The notes: generated from the sequence alone by a model not told the origin. DNA of 22,133 nucleotides from CAYJAB01 sp964368305 (GCA_964368305.1 CAYJAB010000019.1:1-22133), one strand, 5' to 3'; numbered from the stretch's first letter, positions 14,515 through 22,043 are shown. Program-made: numbers and translations.

Positions 14515-16086
14515 ATGCGTGAATTAATTAAATTTGAAAGTATTGTAAAAGAGTTTGATAATACTTTAGTTTTAAAAGGAATTAACTTAAATATTTATGA
14601 AAATGAGTTTGTAACATTACTCGGTCCTTCGGGATGTGGTAAAACAACACTTTTAAGAATCTTAGGGGGATTTTTAGATCAAACAGAAGGTAAAGTTTAT
14701 TTTGATGGAAAAGATATTTCAAAACTTCCAGCTTATAAAAGAGACTTAAATACAGTATTTCAAAAATATGCATTATTTCCACATATGAACGTATATGATA
14801 ATATTGCATTTGGTTTGAAAATTAAAAAAGTAAGCAATGATATTATTGAACAAAAAGTAAATAGAATGTTGTCACTTGTAAATCTTGAAGGTTATGCAAA
14901 ACGTAATGTTACACTTTTATCAGGTGGTCAACAACAACGTGTTGCGATTGCAAGAGCACTTGTAAATGAGCCAAAAGTTTTATTACTTGATGAACCTTTA
15001 GGGGCACTTGATTCTAAATTAAGAAAAGAAATGCAACATGAACTTAAAAAAATTCAACAAGAAGTGGGTATTACATTTATCTTTGTAACGCACGATCAAG
15101 AAGAAGCTTTAACGATGTCTGATAAAATTGTAGTTATGAAAGATGGAGAAATTCAGCAAATTGGATCACCTACAGATATTTATAATGAACCGGAAAATGA
15201 CTTTGTCGCAAAATTTATTGGGGAAAGTAATATTATTGATGGTGTGATGTTAGAAGATTATAAAGTAATGTTTGATGATAAAACATATGAATGCGTGGAT
15301 TTTGGATTTAAAATAAATGAACCAGTTGATATCGTAATAAGACCAGAGGATATTGATATTGTAAAACCAGGTAAAGGAATTTTACAAGGTGAAGTAAAAT
15401 CAGTTTTATTTAAAGGTGTTCATTATGAAATCATGGTTGAGACAGTAAGTGGTACATCGCGTACTGTTAATATGACGATTTTAGCAAATCATGATAGATT
15501 CAATGAAGAGGCAAATGAAAAAATCTCTGCGAATGATTTTATTATGGATTTAGAAGATGTAGAAAAATTATCGGATGCTGAAGTCATAGCGCGTGCAAAT
15601 GCACAAGCATGGGATAAAGCGGATGAGTTTGTATCTTTGACAAAAGTTGATTATGATATTCAAGCGAAAAAAGGGGTATATCCTGTAACATTTGCGACAA
15701 GCAATGGGACAACAATCACAATAAAAGTAAATGTTGTAAATCCTGAAGTATTTGAAGATGATAAAAATCAAATTGGGATTGCGGCATATGACTTCTTTAA
15801 AACAGCAGATGAGTTACATGAAAGTATGTCACTTACAACAGATCTTAAAAAATGGGCGAATGCACAAGCATGGGATTTGGAAGATGATTCAGTTGTAGAA
15901 ATCGTTGATGTAAAATATGATTTTGATCCAGAAGATGTAAAAGAAGGCACATATCCAATTACATTCTCTACAATAGGGCGTGTGTTTAAAATTCATACAA
16001 CAGATTTCCAACAAGAGAAAACGAAAGTAGATTTGGATTTTGATCCTCAAGATCTACATGTAATGAGTAAAATAGGAATGTACTAG
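14515..16086 (+). CDS. potA: Spermidine/putrescine ABC transporter ATPase with Ig-like insertion in the TOBE domain
   Basis: A 523-residue ATPase that powers the PotBC permease from the cytoplasmic side; usual PotA is about 350-385. ABC core: Walker A GPSGCGKTT (37-45, K43), Q-loop VFQKYALFPHM, signature LSGGQQQR (135-142), Walker B LLLDE (D159, E160), switch H193. A TOBE domain begins around 245 (VIRPEDIDIV at 274-283, LFKGVHYEI to 306) and resumes at about 490 (FKIHTTDF, VDLDFDPQDLHVM). Between them, about residues 311-489, sit two related modules starting near 337 (ISANDF) and 422 (IAAYDF). Each has a shared ANAQAWD (361-367 and 448-454), a D-Y-D-like strand, and a G-x-YP-[VI]-TF strand. 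They resemble Ig-like repeats of Gram-positive surface proteins. No frame disruption is seen. The AGGAGG ribosome site ends at 14505; potB starts one base after the stop. Confidence 0.93.
   Translation: MRELIKFESIVKEFDNTLVLKGINLNIYENEFVTLLGPSGCGKTTLLRILGGFLDQTEGKVYFDGKDISKLPAYKRDLNTVFQKYALFPHMNVYDNIAFGLKIKKVSNDIIEQKVNRMLSLVNLEGYAKRNVTLLSGGQQQRVAIARALVNEPKVLLLDEPLGALDSKLRKEMQHELKKIQQEVGITFIFVTHDQEEALTMSDKIVVMKDGEIQQIGSPTDIYNEPENDFVAKFIGESNIIDGVMLEDYKVMFDDKTYECVDFGFKINEPVDIVIRPEDIDIVKPGKGILQGEVKSVLFKGVHYEIMVETVSGTSRTVNMTILANHDRFNEEANEKISANDFIMDLEDVEKLSDAEVIARANAQAWDKADEFVSLTKVDYDIQAKKGVYPVTFATSNGTTITIKVNVVNPEVFEDDKNQIGIAAYDFFKTADELHESMSLTTDLKKWANAQAWDLEDDSVVEIVDVKYDFDPEDVKEGTYPITFSTIGRVFKIHTTDFQQEKTKVDLDFDPQDLHVMSKIGMY
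15520..15981 (+). repeat. Two tandem Ig-like modules inside PotA
   Basis: Protein repeats of about 85 residues inserted in the PotA TOBE domain. Unit 1 runs from ISANDF (about residue 337) to VNVVNPEVF; unit 2 runs from IAAYDF (about 422) to YPITFSTIG. ANAQAWD occurs in both, 87 residues apart, and GVYPVTFAT pairs with GTYPITFST. At DNA level, 18 bases are identical (15598-15615 and 15859-15876). The rest of the units has clearly diverged. Resemblance to surface-protein Ig-like repeats is from recognition of the pattern, not from a search. Confidence 0.7.
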
Positions 16087-16087
16087 T

Positions 16088-16870
16088 ATGAAGTCATTTT
16101 CTAAACTAGTCCAACCTTATGTTGCGTGGATAGCGGTATTTATTGTCGCTCCAATGTTATTAATATTATTTTATGCTTTTACAAAAGAGGGAAATAGTGT
16201 ATTGACACTACAGTTTACACTTGAAAACTTTACGCGTTTCTTCTCAGATAGTGTGTTTCCAGGAGTGCTTGCTAGATCTTTAAGAATTGCATTTATCACA
16301 ACTGTGATTTGTATCTTAATTGGGTATCCTACAGCATACTTTATGTCTAAATTGAGTAGTCGTAATCAAAAAATTATGGTTTTAGTAATTACACTTCCAA
16401 TGTGGATTAATATGCTGGTTAGAACATATGCATGGCGTGGTATTTTAATGTCAACAGATTTAGATAGTGAGGCAAAAGTCTTTATTGGGATGGTGTATAA
16501 CTTTATTCCATTTATGATTTTGCAAATATATACATCTCTTGCAAAACTAGATCAAAATTTAGTTCAAGCAAGTTATGATTTAGGTGCAAATAAGCTTCAA
16601 ACATTTTTACGGGTTGTCTTACCACTTTCAATTCCTGGTGTAATCTCAGGGATCACATTGGTATTCTTACCAGCTGTTTCAAGTTTCTTTATTCCTAAGC
16701 TTTTGGGTGGAGGAGAATACGTCTTAATTGGAAATTTAATTGAAACATATTTTGTATCTTTAGGAAATTGGAACTTTGGTAGTGCGATTTCATTGATTAT
16801 GGCTTTAATTATTATGGCAAGTATGTGGTTAACGAATAAGATTGATACTGAACCTAAGGAGGAAAACTAA
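16088..16870 (+). CDS. potB: Spermidine/putrescine ABC transporter permease
   Basis: A 260-residue inner-membrane permease, one half of the PotBC channel. About six hydrophobic helices are visible, starting with VAWIAVFIVAPMLLILFYAF. The cytoplasmic EAA loop that docks on the ATPase is ASYDLGANKLQTFLRVVLPLSIPGVISG (about residues 160-187), with the conserved D-L-G-A and the G-x-x-x-x-x-x-x-x-P spacing. LVRTYAWRGIL and FLPAVSSFFIPKLLGG are diagnostic of PotB. The gene starts one base after the potA stop, with a GGA-type site about ten bases upstream, and its own TAA overlaps the potC ATG (TAATG), so translation is coupled. Length is near the family value (about 270). Confidence 0.95.
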   Translation: MKSFSKLVQPYVAWIAVFIVAPMLLILFYAFTKEGNSVLTLQFTLENFTRFFSDSVFPGVLARSLRIAFITTVICILIGYPTAYFMSKLSSRNQKIMVLVITLPMWINMLVRTYAWRGILMSTDLDSEAKVFIGMVYNFIPFMILQIYTSLAKLDQNLVQASYDLGANKLQTFLRVVLPLSIPGVISGITLVFLPAVSSFFIPKLLGGGEYVLIGNLIETYFVSLGNWNFGSAISLIMALIIMASMWLTNKIDTEPKEEN

Positions 16871-17664
16871 TGAAAAAATTAGCGAAACTCTTTCCAAATA
16901 TTTATTTATTTGCGATGATGGCATTCTTATATTTGCCGATTATTTATGTAGTTATCTTTTCATTTAATGATTCGAAAAGCTTAACGAATTTTACTGGATT
17001 TTCATTTCAGTGGTATGAAAAAATGTTTAATGATCGTACGATGATGGAGGCGATTTATTATACAGTTGTGATAGCGGTAATTGCGACAGTTGTCAGTACA
17101 ATTGTAGGAGTACTTACAGCAATTGGTCTTTCTAAATCTAAAAAATTATTTAGAGAATTGATTTTACAAGTGAATAACTTACCGGTTATGAATCCTGAGA
17201 TTGTAACAGCAATTGGTTTAATGTTGTTGTTTACATCTTTAAACATTGAAACAGGGTTTATGACGTTATTATTAGCGCATATAGCGTTTTGTATTCCGTA
17301 TGTTATCTTAAGTGTTATGCCAAAACTAAGACGCTTAGATAACAATTTAGCTGAGGCTGCGCTTGATTTGGGGGCGACTCCATTTCAGGCTTTAACTAAG
17401 GTCATTGTACCTGAAATTATGCCTGGTATTGTATCAGGGGCTCTTATTGCATTTACGATGTCGTTTGATGACTTTGTCATTTCTTTCTTTACGACAGGCC
17501 CTGGTGTAAACAATATCTCGATTTATGTTTATACGATGTATAAACGAATCAATCCAAGTATCAATGCAATGTCTACAATTATGGTTGTGTTGATTACAGT
17601 AGTATTAATTGTGGTAAATGTAGTACCGATGTTAAAAGAAAAGAAAGAGGAGGTTTCTGTTTAA
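16870..17664 (+). CDS. potC: Spermidine/putrescine ABC transporter permease
   Basis: A 264-residue permease that pairs with PotB. It has about six membrane helices; the first contains YLPIIYVVIFSFNDSKS, typical of PotC. The EAA loop is AALDLGATPFQALTKVIVPEIMPGIVSGALIAFTMSFDDFVISFF (about 157-201), with the MSFDDFVIS ending that distinguishes PotC-type subunits. A near-ideal AAGGAGG ribosome site lies at 16856-16862, and the start codon overlaps the potB stop by one base. Its own stop overlaps the potD start in the same TAATG way, so all three downstream genes are translationally linked. Confidence 0.95.
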   Translation: MKKLAKLFPNIYLFAMMAFLYLPIIYVVIFSFNDSKSLTNFTGFSFQWYEKMFNDRTMMEAIYYTVVIAVIATVVSTIVGVLTAIGLSKSKKLFRELILQVNNLPVMNPEIVTAIGLMLLFTSLNIETGFMTLLLAHIAFCIPYVILSVMPKLRRLDNNLAEAALDLGATPFQALTKVIVPEIMPGIVSGALIAFTMSFDDFVISFFTTGPGVNNISIYVYTMYKRINPSINAMSTIMVVLITVVLIVVNVVPMLKEKKEEVSV

Positions 17665-18752
17665 TGAAAAAATTATTTAAATTGGTTTTATGTAGTGTTT
17701 TATTTGTATCTTTAGTAGGATGTTCAAGTGCACCAAGTACAAGTGATGTAGATCCTATGGAAGAGTATGGGTGTGATACATTAAATGTATACAACTGGGG
17801 AGAGTATATTGGAGAAACTGTAAATTCAGATTTTGAAGATGCGTATAATGTACGTATAAATTATTCATTATTCTCATCAAATGAAGAGATGTATACAAAA
17901 TTAGTTGGTGGAAGTAAATATGATGTGATTATTCCTTCTGAATATACAATTGAAAGATTAATTAATGAAGATTTATTATTGCCTTTAGATAGAGATGTGA
18001 TTACAAATTTTGACAATTTAGTACCAAGTTTAAAAGGATTACCTTATGATGAAGAAAACGCATATTCTATTCCATATTTCTGGGGAACAGTTGGGATTGT
18101 ATATGATCATACAACAATTGATCCTGAATTAGTTGAAGAATTAGGATACAATATTTTCCATGATGAATCTATTAAAGGAAGATCTTATTTCTATGATAGT
18201 GAAAGAGATGGATTTATGGTTGCGTTTAAAGCTTTAGGGTATTCTATGAATACTGAAAATGAAGAAGAAATTAATGAAGCATATGCTTGGTTACAAGAAA
18301 TGGTGAATACAATTGAACCTGCGTTTGTTACGGATGAAGCAATCGATGGTTTAATTTATGGAGAGAAAGAAATCGGTATTATGTATAGTGGAGATGCTGC
18401 TTATATTTTATCTGAAAATGAAAATATGTCTTTCTATGCACCAGAAGAAGGAACAAACTTATGGAGTGATGCTATGGCAATTCCTGCAAATGCATCTTGT
18501 CCTGCTTTAGCAAATGAATATATCAACTATATGTTAGAATATGAAACAAGCGTAAATAACTCTTCTTATGTAGGGTATGCAAGCACAAATCAAGAAGCAT
18601 TAGATTTCTTATCTTCTGAAGAAGGAGATTACTTTGAAAATGAAGCGTATCTTCCAAGAATTGATGGAGCAAGTGATGAAGTATTTACTTACAATAAAGT
18701 ATTAATTCAAAAATTAGCTGATCTTTGGATTAAAGTTAAAATCGGAGAATAA
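17664..18752 (+). CDS. potD: Spermidine/putrescine-binding lipoprotein
   Basis: A 362-residue extracellular substrate-binding protein anchored to the membrane by lipid. The signal peptide MKKLFKLVLCSVLFVSLVGC ends in lipobox LVGC with modified C20. The mature protein has the PotD pattern: NVYNWGEYIG near residue 42, a polyamine-cage element with W and E; SKYDVIIPSEYTIERL; PYFWGTVGIVYD; and NLWSDAMAIPANA near 270, where W and D match the polyamine-binding Trp and Asp of E. coli PotD. The start overlaps the potC stop by one base and follows GAGGAGG. A terminator ends the operon here. Spermidine versus putrescine preference cannot be read reliably. Confidence 0.95.
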   Translation: MKKLFKLVLCSVLFVSLVGCSSAPSTSDVDPMEEYGCDTLNVYNWGEYIGETVNSDFEDAYNVRINYSLFSSNEEMYTKLVGGSKYDVIIPSEYTIERLINEDLLLPLDRDVITNFDNLVPSLKGLPYDEENAYSIPYFWGTVGIVYDHTTIDPELVEELGYNIFHDESIKGRSYFYDSERDGFMVAFKALGYSMNTENEEEINEAYAWLQEMVNTIEPAFVTDEAIDGLIYGEKEIGIMYSGDAAYILSENENMSFYAPEEGTNLWSDAMAIPANASCPALANEYINYMLEYETSVNNSSYVGYASTNQEALDFLSSEEGDYFENEAYLPRIDGASDEVFTYNKVLIQKLADLWIKVKIGE

Positions 18753-18760
18753 AATAATTT

Positions 18761-18790
18761 AAGAATATCTATTTTAGATATTCTTTTTTT
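18761..18790 (+). terminator. Rho-independent terminator of the pot operon
   Basis: AAGAATATCT (18761-18770), loop ATTTT, AGATATTCTT (18776-18785) and T run to 18790: ten perfect pairs. Confidence 0.9.
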
Positions 18791-18800
18791 ATGTGAATTG

Positions 18801-18806
18801 TATAAT
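18801..18806 (+). promoter_or_regulatory. Possible -10 box of the second NagA-like gene
   Basis: TATAAT stands 22 bases before the start codon, after the pot terminator. No convincing -35 hexamer or TGn extension accompanies it, so the promoter call rests on position. A TGGAGG ribosome site follows at 18815-18820. Confidence 0.4.
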
Positions 18807-18827
18807 AATAGAAGTGGAGGAATAATT

Positions 18828-20033
18828 ATGATCATCTATTGTAAGAAAATTTATTTTGAAGAAGAATGCAAATCAGGGTATTTGAAAATAGAGGGTAAGA
18901 AAATAGTAGATTTTTATGAAACATATGAGGGGACAGTGGATGTTTCCTATGAAAATCATCGCATCATACCAGGGATTTTTGACACACATAATCATGGTGG
19001 ATTTGGATATAAATTAGGATTTATGCCAAATGAAGAAATTGAAGAAAAAGATATATTAAACTATTTAAGAGGATTAACTTCTGTTGGTGTTACAAGTATC
19101 TTATTAACGACATCTTCTCTTTCAAGTATGAAGGCGATTGCGAAGATTTATCCTACTGTTTATAGTGGAGCGCGCATTATTGGAATACATTCTGAAGGGC
19201 CATGGGGTTCAAGAGTAGGTGAAAAAGGAGTCAATACTGGATATCCAGAAGTTGATTTAGATGTAGCAAAACAAATGGTAGAGGATTCAAATCATCTTTT
19301 AAAACTCATTGGGATTGCACCAGAAGTTAAAAATGCACATAAAGCAATTGAGTATTTTTTAAGCGAGAATGTGAATGTAGCGATTTATCATAGTAACGCA
19401 GACTATAAGCAGGCAAATGAAGCAATTGATTTAGGGGTTAGTGTTGCAACGCATTTATGTAATGTAATGACGGGGTTACATCATCGTGATATCGGAATTG
19501 TAGGTGCAAGTTTACTTCGTGATGAAATGACATGTGAAATTATATGTGATGGACATCATGTGAGTCTACCGATGATTGAATTGATTTTAAAAGTTAAAGA
19601 CCATGATAAGATTATTATGATTTCTGATAATGTCCATTATGCAGGACTTCCTGCTGGCATGTATAAAGGAATGAATGACAATGAACAATCAGATCGAAAA
19701 CTAATTGAAGTAACAGAGGATGGTTTAATATTAAGTACAACTGGAAGATTATCAGGAAGTGGACTACCTGTTATGGTAGGTATTTCTAATTTAGTTGAAA
19801 AACTGCATATTCCACTGGAGGAAGTTTTAAAGTTTTCAAGTTATAATCCAACAAAGAAATATGGTGACTTTATTAATAAAGGAAGCATACAAATTAATAA
19901 GGATGCGGATTTTGTCGTAATTGATGATTTGTATCATACAGTAGCAACTTTTATTGAGGGTGTTAAGGTGTATGACTGTCAAGATGAGAAAGATTTTTAT
20001 AACAAAACATTTATTGAAAACTATAAGCTATAA
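18828..20033 (+). CDS. NagA-like amidohydrolase (second, divergent copy)
   Basis: A 401-residue cytoplasmic amidohydrolase of the NagA family, probably deacetylating an N-acetyl-hexosamine-6-phosphate. The active-site set is complete: H54 and H56 (DTHNHGG), E123 (HSEGPW), H188 (IYHSNAD), H209 (ATHLCNVM) and catalytic D267 (ISDNVHYAG); the phosphate-binding-type Arg is kept in HHRDIGIVGA. TGRLSGSGLPVMVGISNLVE resembles the LSGS segment of E. coli NagA better than the copy at 8004 does. It differs strongly from that copy elsewhere, including an insertion after D267 (AGMYKGMNDNEQSDRKLIEV) and a longer tail, so a different substrate such as N-acetylgalactosamine-6-phosphate or another acetylated sugar is possible. 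Start ATG 18828 has TGGAGG upstream; a TTG at 18798 in the promoter is rejected. Single-gene unit. Confidence 0.87.
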   Translation: MIIYCKKIYFEEECKSGYLKIEGKKIVDFYETYEGTVDVSYENHRIIPGIFDTHNHGGFGYKLGFMPNEEIEEKDILNYLRGLTSVGVTSILLTTSSLSSMKAIAKIYPTVYSGARIIGIHSEGPWGSRVGEKGVNTGYPEVDLDVAKQMVEDSNHLLKLIGIAPEVKNAHKAIEYFLSENVNVAIYHSNADYKQANEAIDLGVSVATHLCNVMTGLHHRDIGIVGASLLRDEMTCEIICDGHHVSLPMIELILKVKDHDKIIMISDNVHYAGLPAGMYKGMNDNEQSDRKLIEVTEDGLILSTTGRLSGSGLPVMVGISNLVEKLHIPLEEVLKFSSYNPTKKYGDFINKGSIQINKDADFVVIDDLYHTVATFIEGVKVYDCQDEKDFYNKTFIENYKL

Positions 20034-20039
20034 TTGTAA

Positions 20040-20080
20040 AATAAAGAAGATGATTTAATAAATAATTCATCTTCTTTATT
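20040..20080 (+). terminator. Long hairpin after the second NagA-like gene
   Basis: AATAAAGAAGATGA (20040-20053) pairs perfectly with TCATCTTCTTTATT (20067-20080) around a 13-base loop. The tail is T-rich (CTTTATTCATTCATTG) but not a clean T run, so termination is likely yet perhaps incomplete. Confidence 0.65.
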
Positions 20081-20093
20081 CATTCATTGTGCT

Positions 20094-20126
20094 TTAAAAA
20101 AATTATTAAAAAATATAAAAAAATAG
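20094..20126 (+). promoter_or_regulatory. A-tract UP-element-like sequence before the tRNA promoter
   Basis: Phased A and T tracts (TTTAAAAAAATTATTAAAAA and so on) lie directly upstream of the -35 hexamer, as in stable-RNA promoters where the alpha subunit of RNA polymerase binds. The call is by composition and position only. Confidence 0.4.
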
Positions 20127-20155
20127 TTGCAATTTAAGCATCTTTCTTATATAAT
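20127..20155 (+). promoter_or_regulatory. Promoter of the tRNA-Cys/tRNA-Leu unit
   Basis: TTGCAA (20127-20132), exact 17-base spacer, TATAAT (20150-20155). One of the best promoters in the window, starting RNA about a dozen bases before the first tRNA. Confidence 0.8.
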
Positions 20156-20174
20156 AATAAAGCGCAGTAAATAC

Positions 20175-20248
20175 GGTTCCTTAGCCAAGTGGTAAGGCAA
20201 TAGACTGCAACTCTGTGATCATCAGTTCAAATCTGATAGGAACCTCCA
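20175..20248 (+). tRNA. tRNA-Cys (anticodon GCA)
   Basis: A 74-base tRNA with CCA encoded. Acceptor stem GGTTCCT/AGGAACC; D stem GCC/GGC with loop AAGTGGTAA; anticodon stem ATAGA/TCTGT with one G-U pair and loop CTGCAAC, giving anticodon GCA; T arm ATCAG/CTGAT with TTCAAAT loop. The discriminator base is T, the identity base for Cys. Transcribed with tRNA-Leu, three bases downstream. Confidence 0.95.
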
Positions 20249-20251
20249 AAT

Positions 20252-20338
20252 GGGGATGTGGCGGAATAGGCAGACGCAACGGACTTAAAATCCGTTGATG
20301 GTAACATCGTAAGGGGTCAAGTCCCTTCATCCCCACCA
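20252..20338 (+). tRNA. tRNA-Leu (anticodon TAA)
   Basis: An 87-base class II tRNA with encoded CCA. Acceptor stem GGGGATG/CATCCCC, discriminator A; anticodon loop CTTAAAA in an ACGGA/TCCGT stem, giving TAA, which reads UUA, the commonest Leu codon in this AT-rich DNA; long variable arm TGATGGTAACATCG; T loop TCAAG-type between GGG and CCC. Confidence 0.95.
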
Positions 20339-20362
20339 TTCGAAATTAAAGCGCGTAGCGCT

Positions 20363-20389
20363 AAGAACTCTGTAAAGAGTTCTTTTTTT
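20363..20389 (+). terminator. Terminator of the tRNA unit
   Basis: AAGAACTCT (20363-20371), GTAA loop, AGAGTTCTT (20376-20384) and T run to 20389. A small extra hairpin AGCGC-GTA-GCGCT (20350-20362) lies right before it and may help processing or termination. Confidence 0.9.
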
Positions 20390-20414
20390 ATTTAAATATT
20401 AAAAAATTTCAAGG

Positions 20415-20440
20415 TATAATCAATGAATTCAATGTATAAT
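20415..20440 (+). promoter_or_regulatory. Possible promoter region of relQ (two TATAAT boxes)
   Basis: TATAAT occurs at 20415-20420 and again at 20435-20440, both upstream of the ribosome site GAGGTG (20456-20461). Neither has a good -35 hexamer, so which one is used cannot be told. Confidence 0.35.
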
Positions 20441-20466
20441 AAAATAGAATTATATGAGGTGAAAAT

Positions 20467-21144
20467 ATGAAAATAGAAACAAATGAGCAGTTATTTGAAC
20501 ATTTAAATAAAAGGGAAATTCAAAATTTATTGGATGTAAATTTAAGACCTTTTCGTGAATTAATGTCAATGTACAAATGTGCAATGATGGAGATTGAAAC
20601 AAAACTAAACGTTTTAAATGAAGAGTTTTCTTTAGATCATGATCGCAACCCAATTGAAAGTATAAAATCAAGATTAAAGTCACCTGCTGGAATAATGGAA
20701 AAAGCAGCAAGGCTGAATGTCGCGTATAATGTAGAGTCATTAGAAGAAAATATTGAGGATATTGCAGGTGTACGTGTAATTGCCTCTTTTGTAGAAGAAA
20801 TTTATTTAATTGCGGATTATATCTTACAACAAGATGATATTCGTTTAATTACTAAAAAAGATTATATTAAAAATCCAAAGGAAAATGGATATCGAAGTTT
20901 GCATTTGATTGTAGAAGTGCCAATCTTTTTACACAATGAAAAAAGATGGATGAAAGTAGAAATTCAATTAAGAACAATTGCCATGGATTTTTGGGCAAGC
21001 TTAGATCATAAAGTACATTATAAGAAAGATATTCCTTATGAAATTGAACAGGAAATTATTCAAGACTTGAAAGAATGTGCACAAGCAAGTGCTGATTTAG
21101 ATAAAAAAATGGAGAATATTAAAAATAGGATTTACTCTTATTAA
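20467..21144 (+). CDS. relQ: Small alarmone synthetase, RelQ/YjbM type
   Basis: A 225-residue single-domain (p)ppGpp synthetase that transfers pyrophosphate from ATP to GDP/GTP. It has no hydrolase HD domain and no TGS/ACT regulatory domains, which separates it from bifunctional Rel. The RelA/SpoT synthetase fold is shown by IKSRLKSPAGIMEKAAR (about 61-77), ENIEDIAGVRVIASF (about 93-107), ENGYRSLHL (139-147) and VEIQLRTIAMDFWASLDHKVHYK (164-186), where E165, Q167 and R169 belong to the active site. The last 30 residues are a charged helix, as in RelQ, which tetramerises and is activated by pppGpp. RelP (SAS2) is the alternative; the length and the SLDHK-x-x-YK region fit RelQ better. Single gene between the tRNA terminator and uppP. 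Confidence 0.88.
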   Translation: MKIETNEQLFEHLNKREIQNLLDVNLRPFRELMSMYKCAMMEIETKLNVLNEEFSLDHDRNPIESIKSRLKSPAGIMEKAARLNVAYNVESLEENIEDIAGVRVIASFVEEIYLIADYILQQDDIRLITKKDYIKNPKENGYRSLHLIVEVPIFLHNEKRWMKVEIQLRTIAMDFWASLDHKVHYKKDIPYEIEQEIIQDLKECAQASADLDKKMENIKNRIYSY

Positions 21145-21175
21145 TTGTGTGATTTACTTAAATATATGTTAAAAT
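21145..21175 (+). promoter_or_regulatory. Possible promoter of uppP
   Basis: TTGTGT (21145-21150) and an extended -10, TGT plus TAAAAT (21167-21175); the spacer of 19 is long, so the extended -10 would carry most of the activity. The TAGGAGA ribosome site follows at 21187-21193. Confidence 0.4.
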
Positions 21176-21200
21176 AAGATGACATATAGGAGAGTGAATT

Positions 21201-22043
21201 ATGGATATTTTAGAACTTATAAAAATTGTCGTTCTTGGGATCGTACAAGGGATTACAGAATGGCTGCCAATTAGTAGTACAGGGCATATGATTTTATTAG
21301 ATGAGTTTATTAAATTAAATATCACTCCAGAGTTTAAAGAGATGTTTTTTGTAGTAATTCAACTTGGTTCAATACTAGCGGTTGTGACAATTTATTTCCA
21401 TAAGTTAAATCCTTTTTCACTAAGAAAAAGTGTAACAGAAAGAAAAGAGACAATCCGTCTATGGTCCAAAGTAATTGTAGCGATTATTCCAGCAATGATT
21501 ATTGGATTGTTGTTTGATGATATTATTGATACGTTGTTTTATAATTATGTAGTTGTAGCACTTATGTTAATAATTTATGGTGTGTTATTTATCGTATTTG
21601 AAAATAGAAATAAAAGATCACACCCATCTGTTGTAAAGTTAAGTGATATTACATATAAAGAAGCATTTACGATTGGAATATTTCAAGTATTGGCTTTAAT
21701 ACCTGGAACATCCCGTTCGGGTTCTACAATACTTGGTGCAATGGTTATTGGTCTTTCAAGAACGATTGCAGCTGAGTTTTCATTTTTCTTAGCAATTCCA
21801 GTGATGGCAGGTGCAAGTTTTTTAAAAGTTGTAAAGTATATTATGGAAGTAGGATTTGTGTTTACTTCAAATGAAATAATGACTTTAACTATAGGTTCAC
21901 TTGTAGCATTTGTGGTTTCTATTTTTGCGATTAAATTCTTAATGAAGTATATTCAGAAAAATGATTTTAAAGCATTTGGATATTACCGTATCGTACTTGG
22001 AATCTTAGTATTCTTGTATTTTATTTTACAGTTATTTATATAA
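21201..22043 (+). CDS. uppP: Undecaprenyl-diphosphate phosphatase
   Basis: A 280-residue membrane enzyme (UppP/BacA) that removes one phosphate from undecaprenyl diphosphate to recycle the lipid carrier used for peptidoglycan and surface glycans; overproduction in this family gives bacitracin resistance. Seven to eight membrane helices are evident. Motif 1 is GIVQGITEWLPISSTGH (13-29) with E20 and S25-S26-T27; motif 2 is PGTSRSGSTI (168-177) with catalytic R172. LAIPVMAGASFLK and the final helix ILVFLYFILQLFI complete the pattern. The polysaccharide genes at the left edge depend on the same carrier. tRNA-Arg begins 12 bases after its stop. Confidence 0.95.
   Translation: MDILELIKIVVLGIVQGITEWLPISSTGHMILLDEFIKLNITPEFKEMFFVVIQLGSILAVVTIYFHKLNPFSLRKSVTERKETIRLWSKVIVAIIPAMIIGLLFDDIIDTLFYNYVVVALMLIIYGVLFIVFENRNKRSHPSVVKLSDITYKEAFTIGIFQVLALIPGTSRSGSTILGAMVIGLSRTIAAEFSFFLAIPVMAGASFLKVVKYIMEVGFVFTSNEIMTLTIGSLVAFVVSIFAIKFLMKYIQKNDFKAFGYYRIVLGILVFLYFILQLFI

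Noticed and set aside
15442..15981. Extra PotA length as a frameshift or a fused separate gene
   Set aside because: Frame, codon use and TOBE ends on both sides are intact, and the insert lies inside the domain, not at its end.
18798..18827. TTG start at 18798 for the second NagA-like protein
   Set aside because: It lies on the predicted -10 box, while ATG 18828 has TGGAGG in front and begins at the family's first strand.
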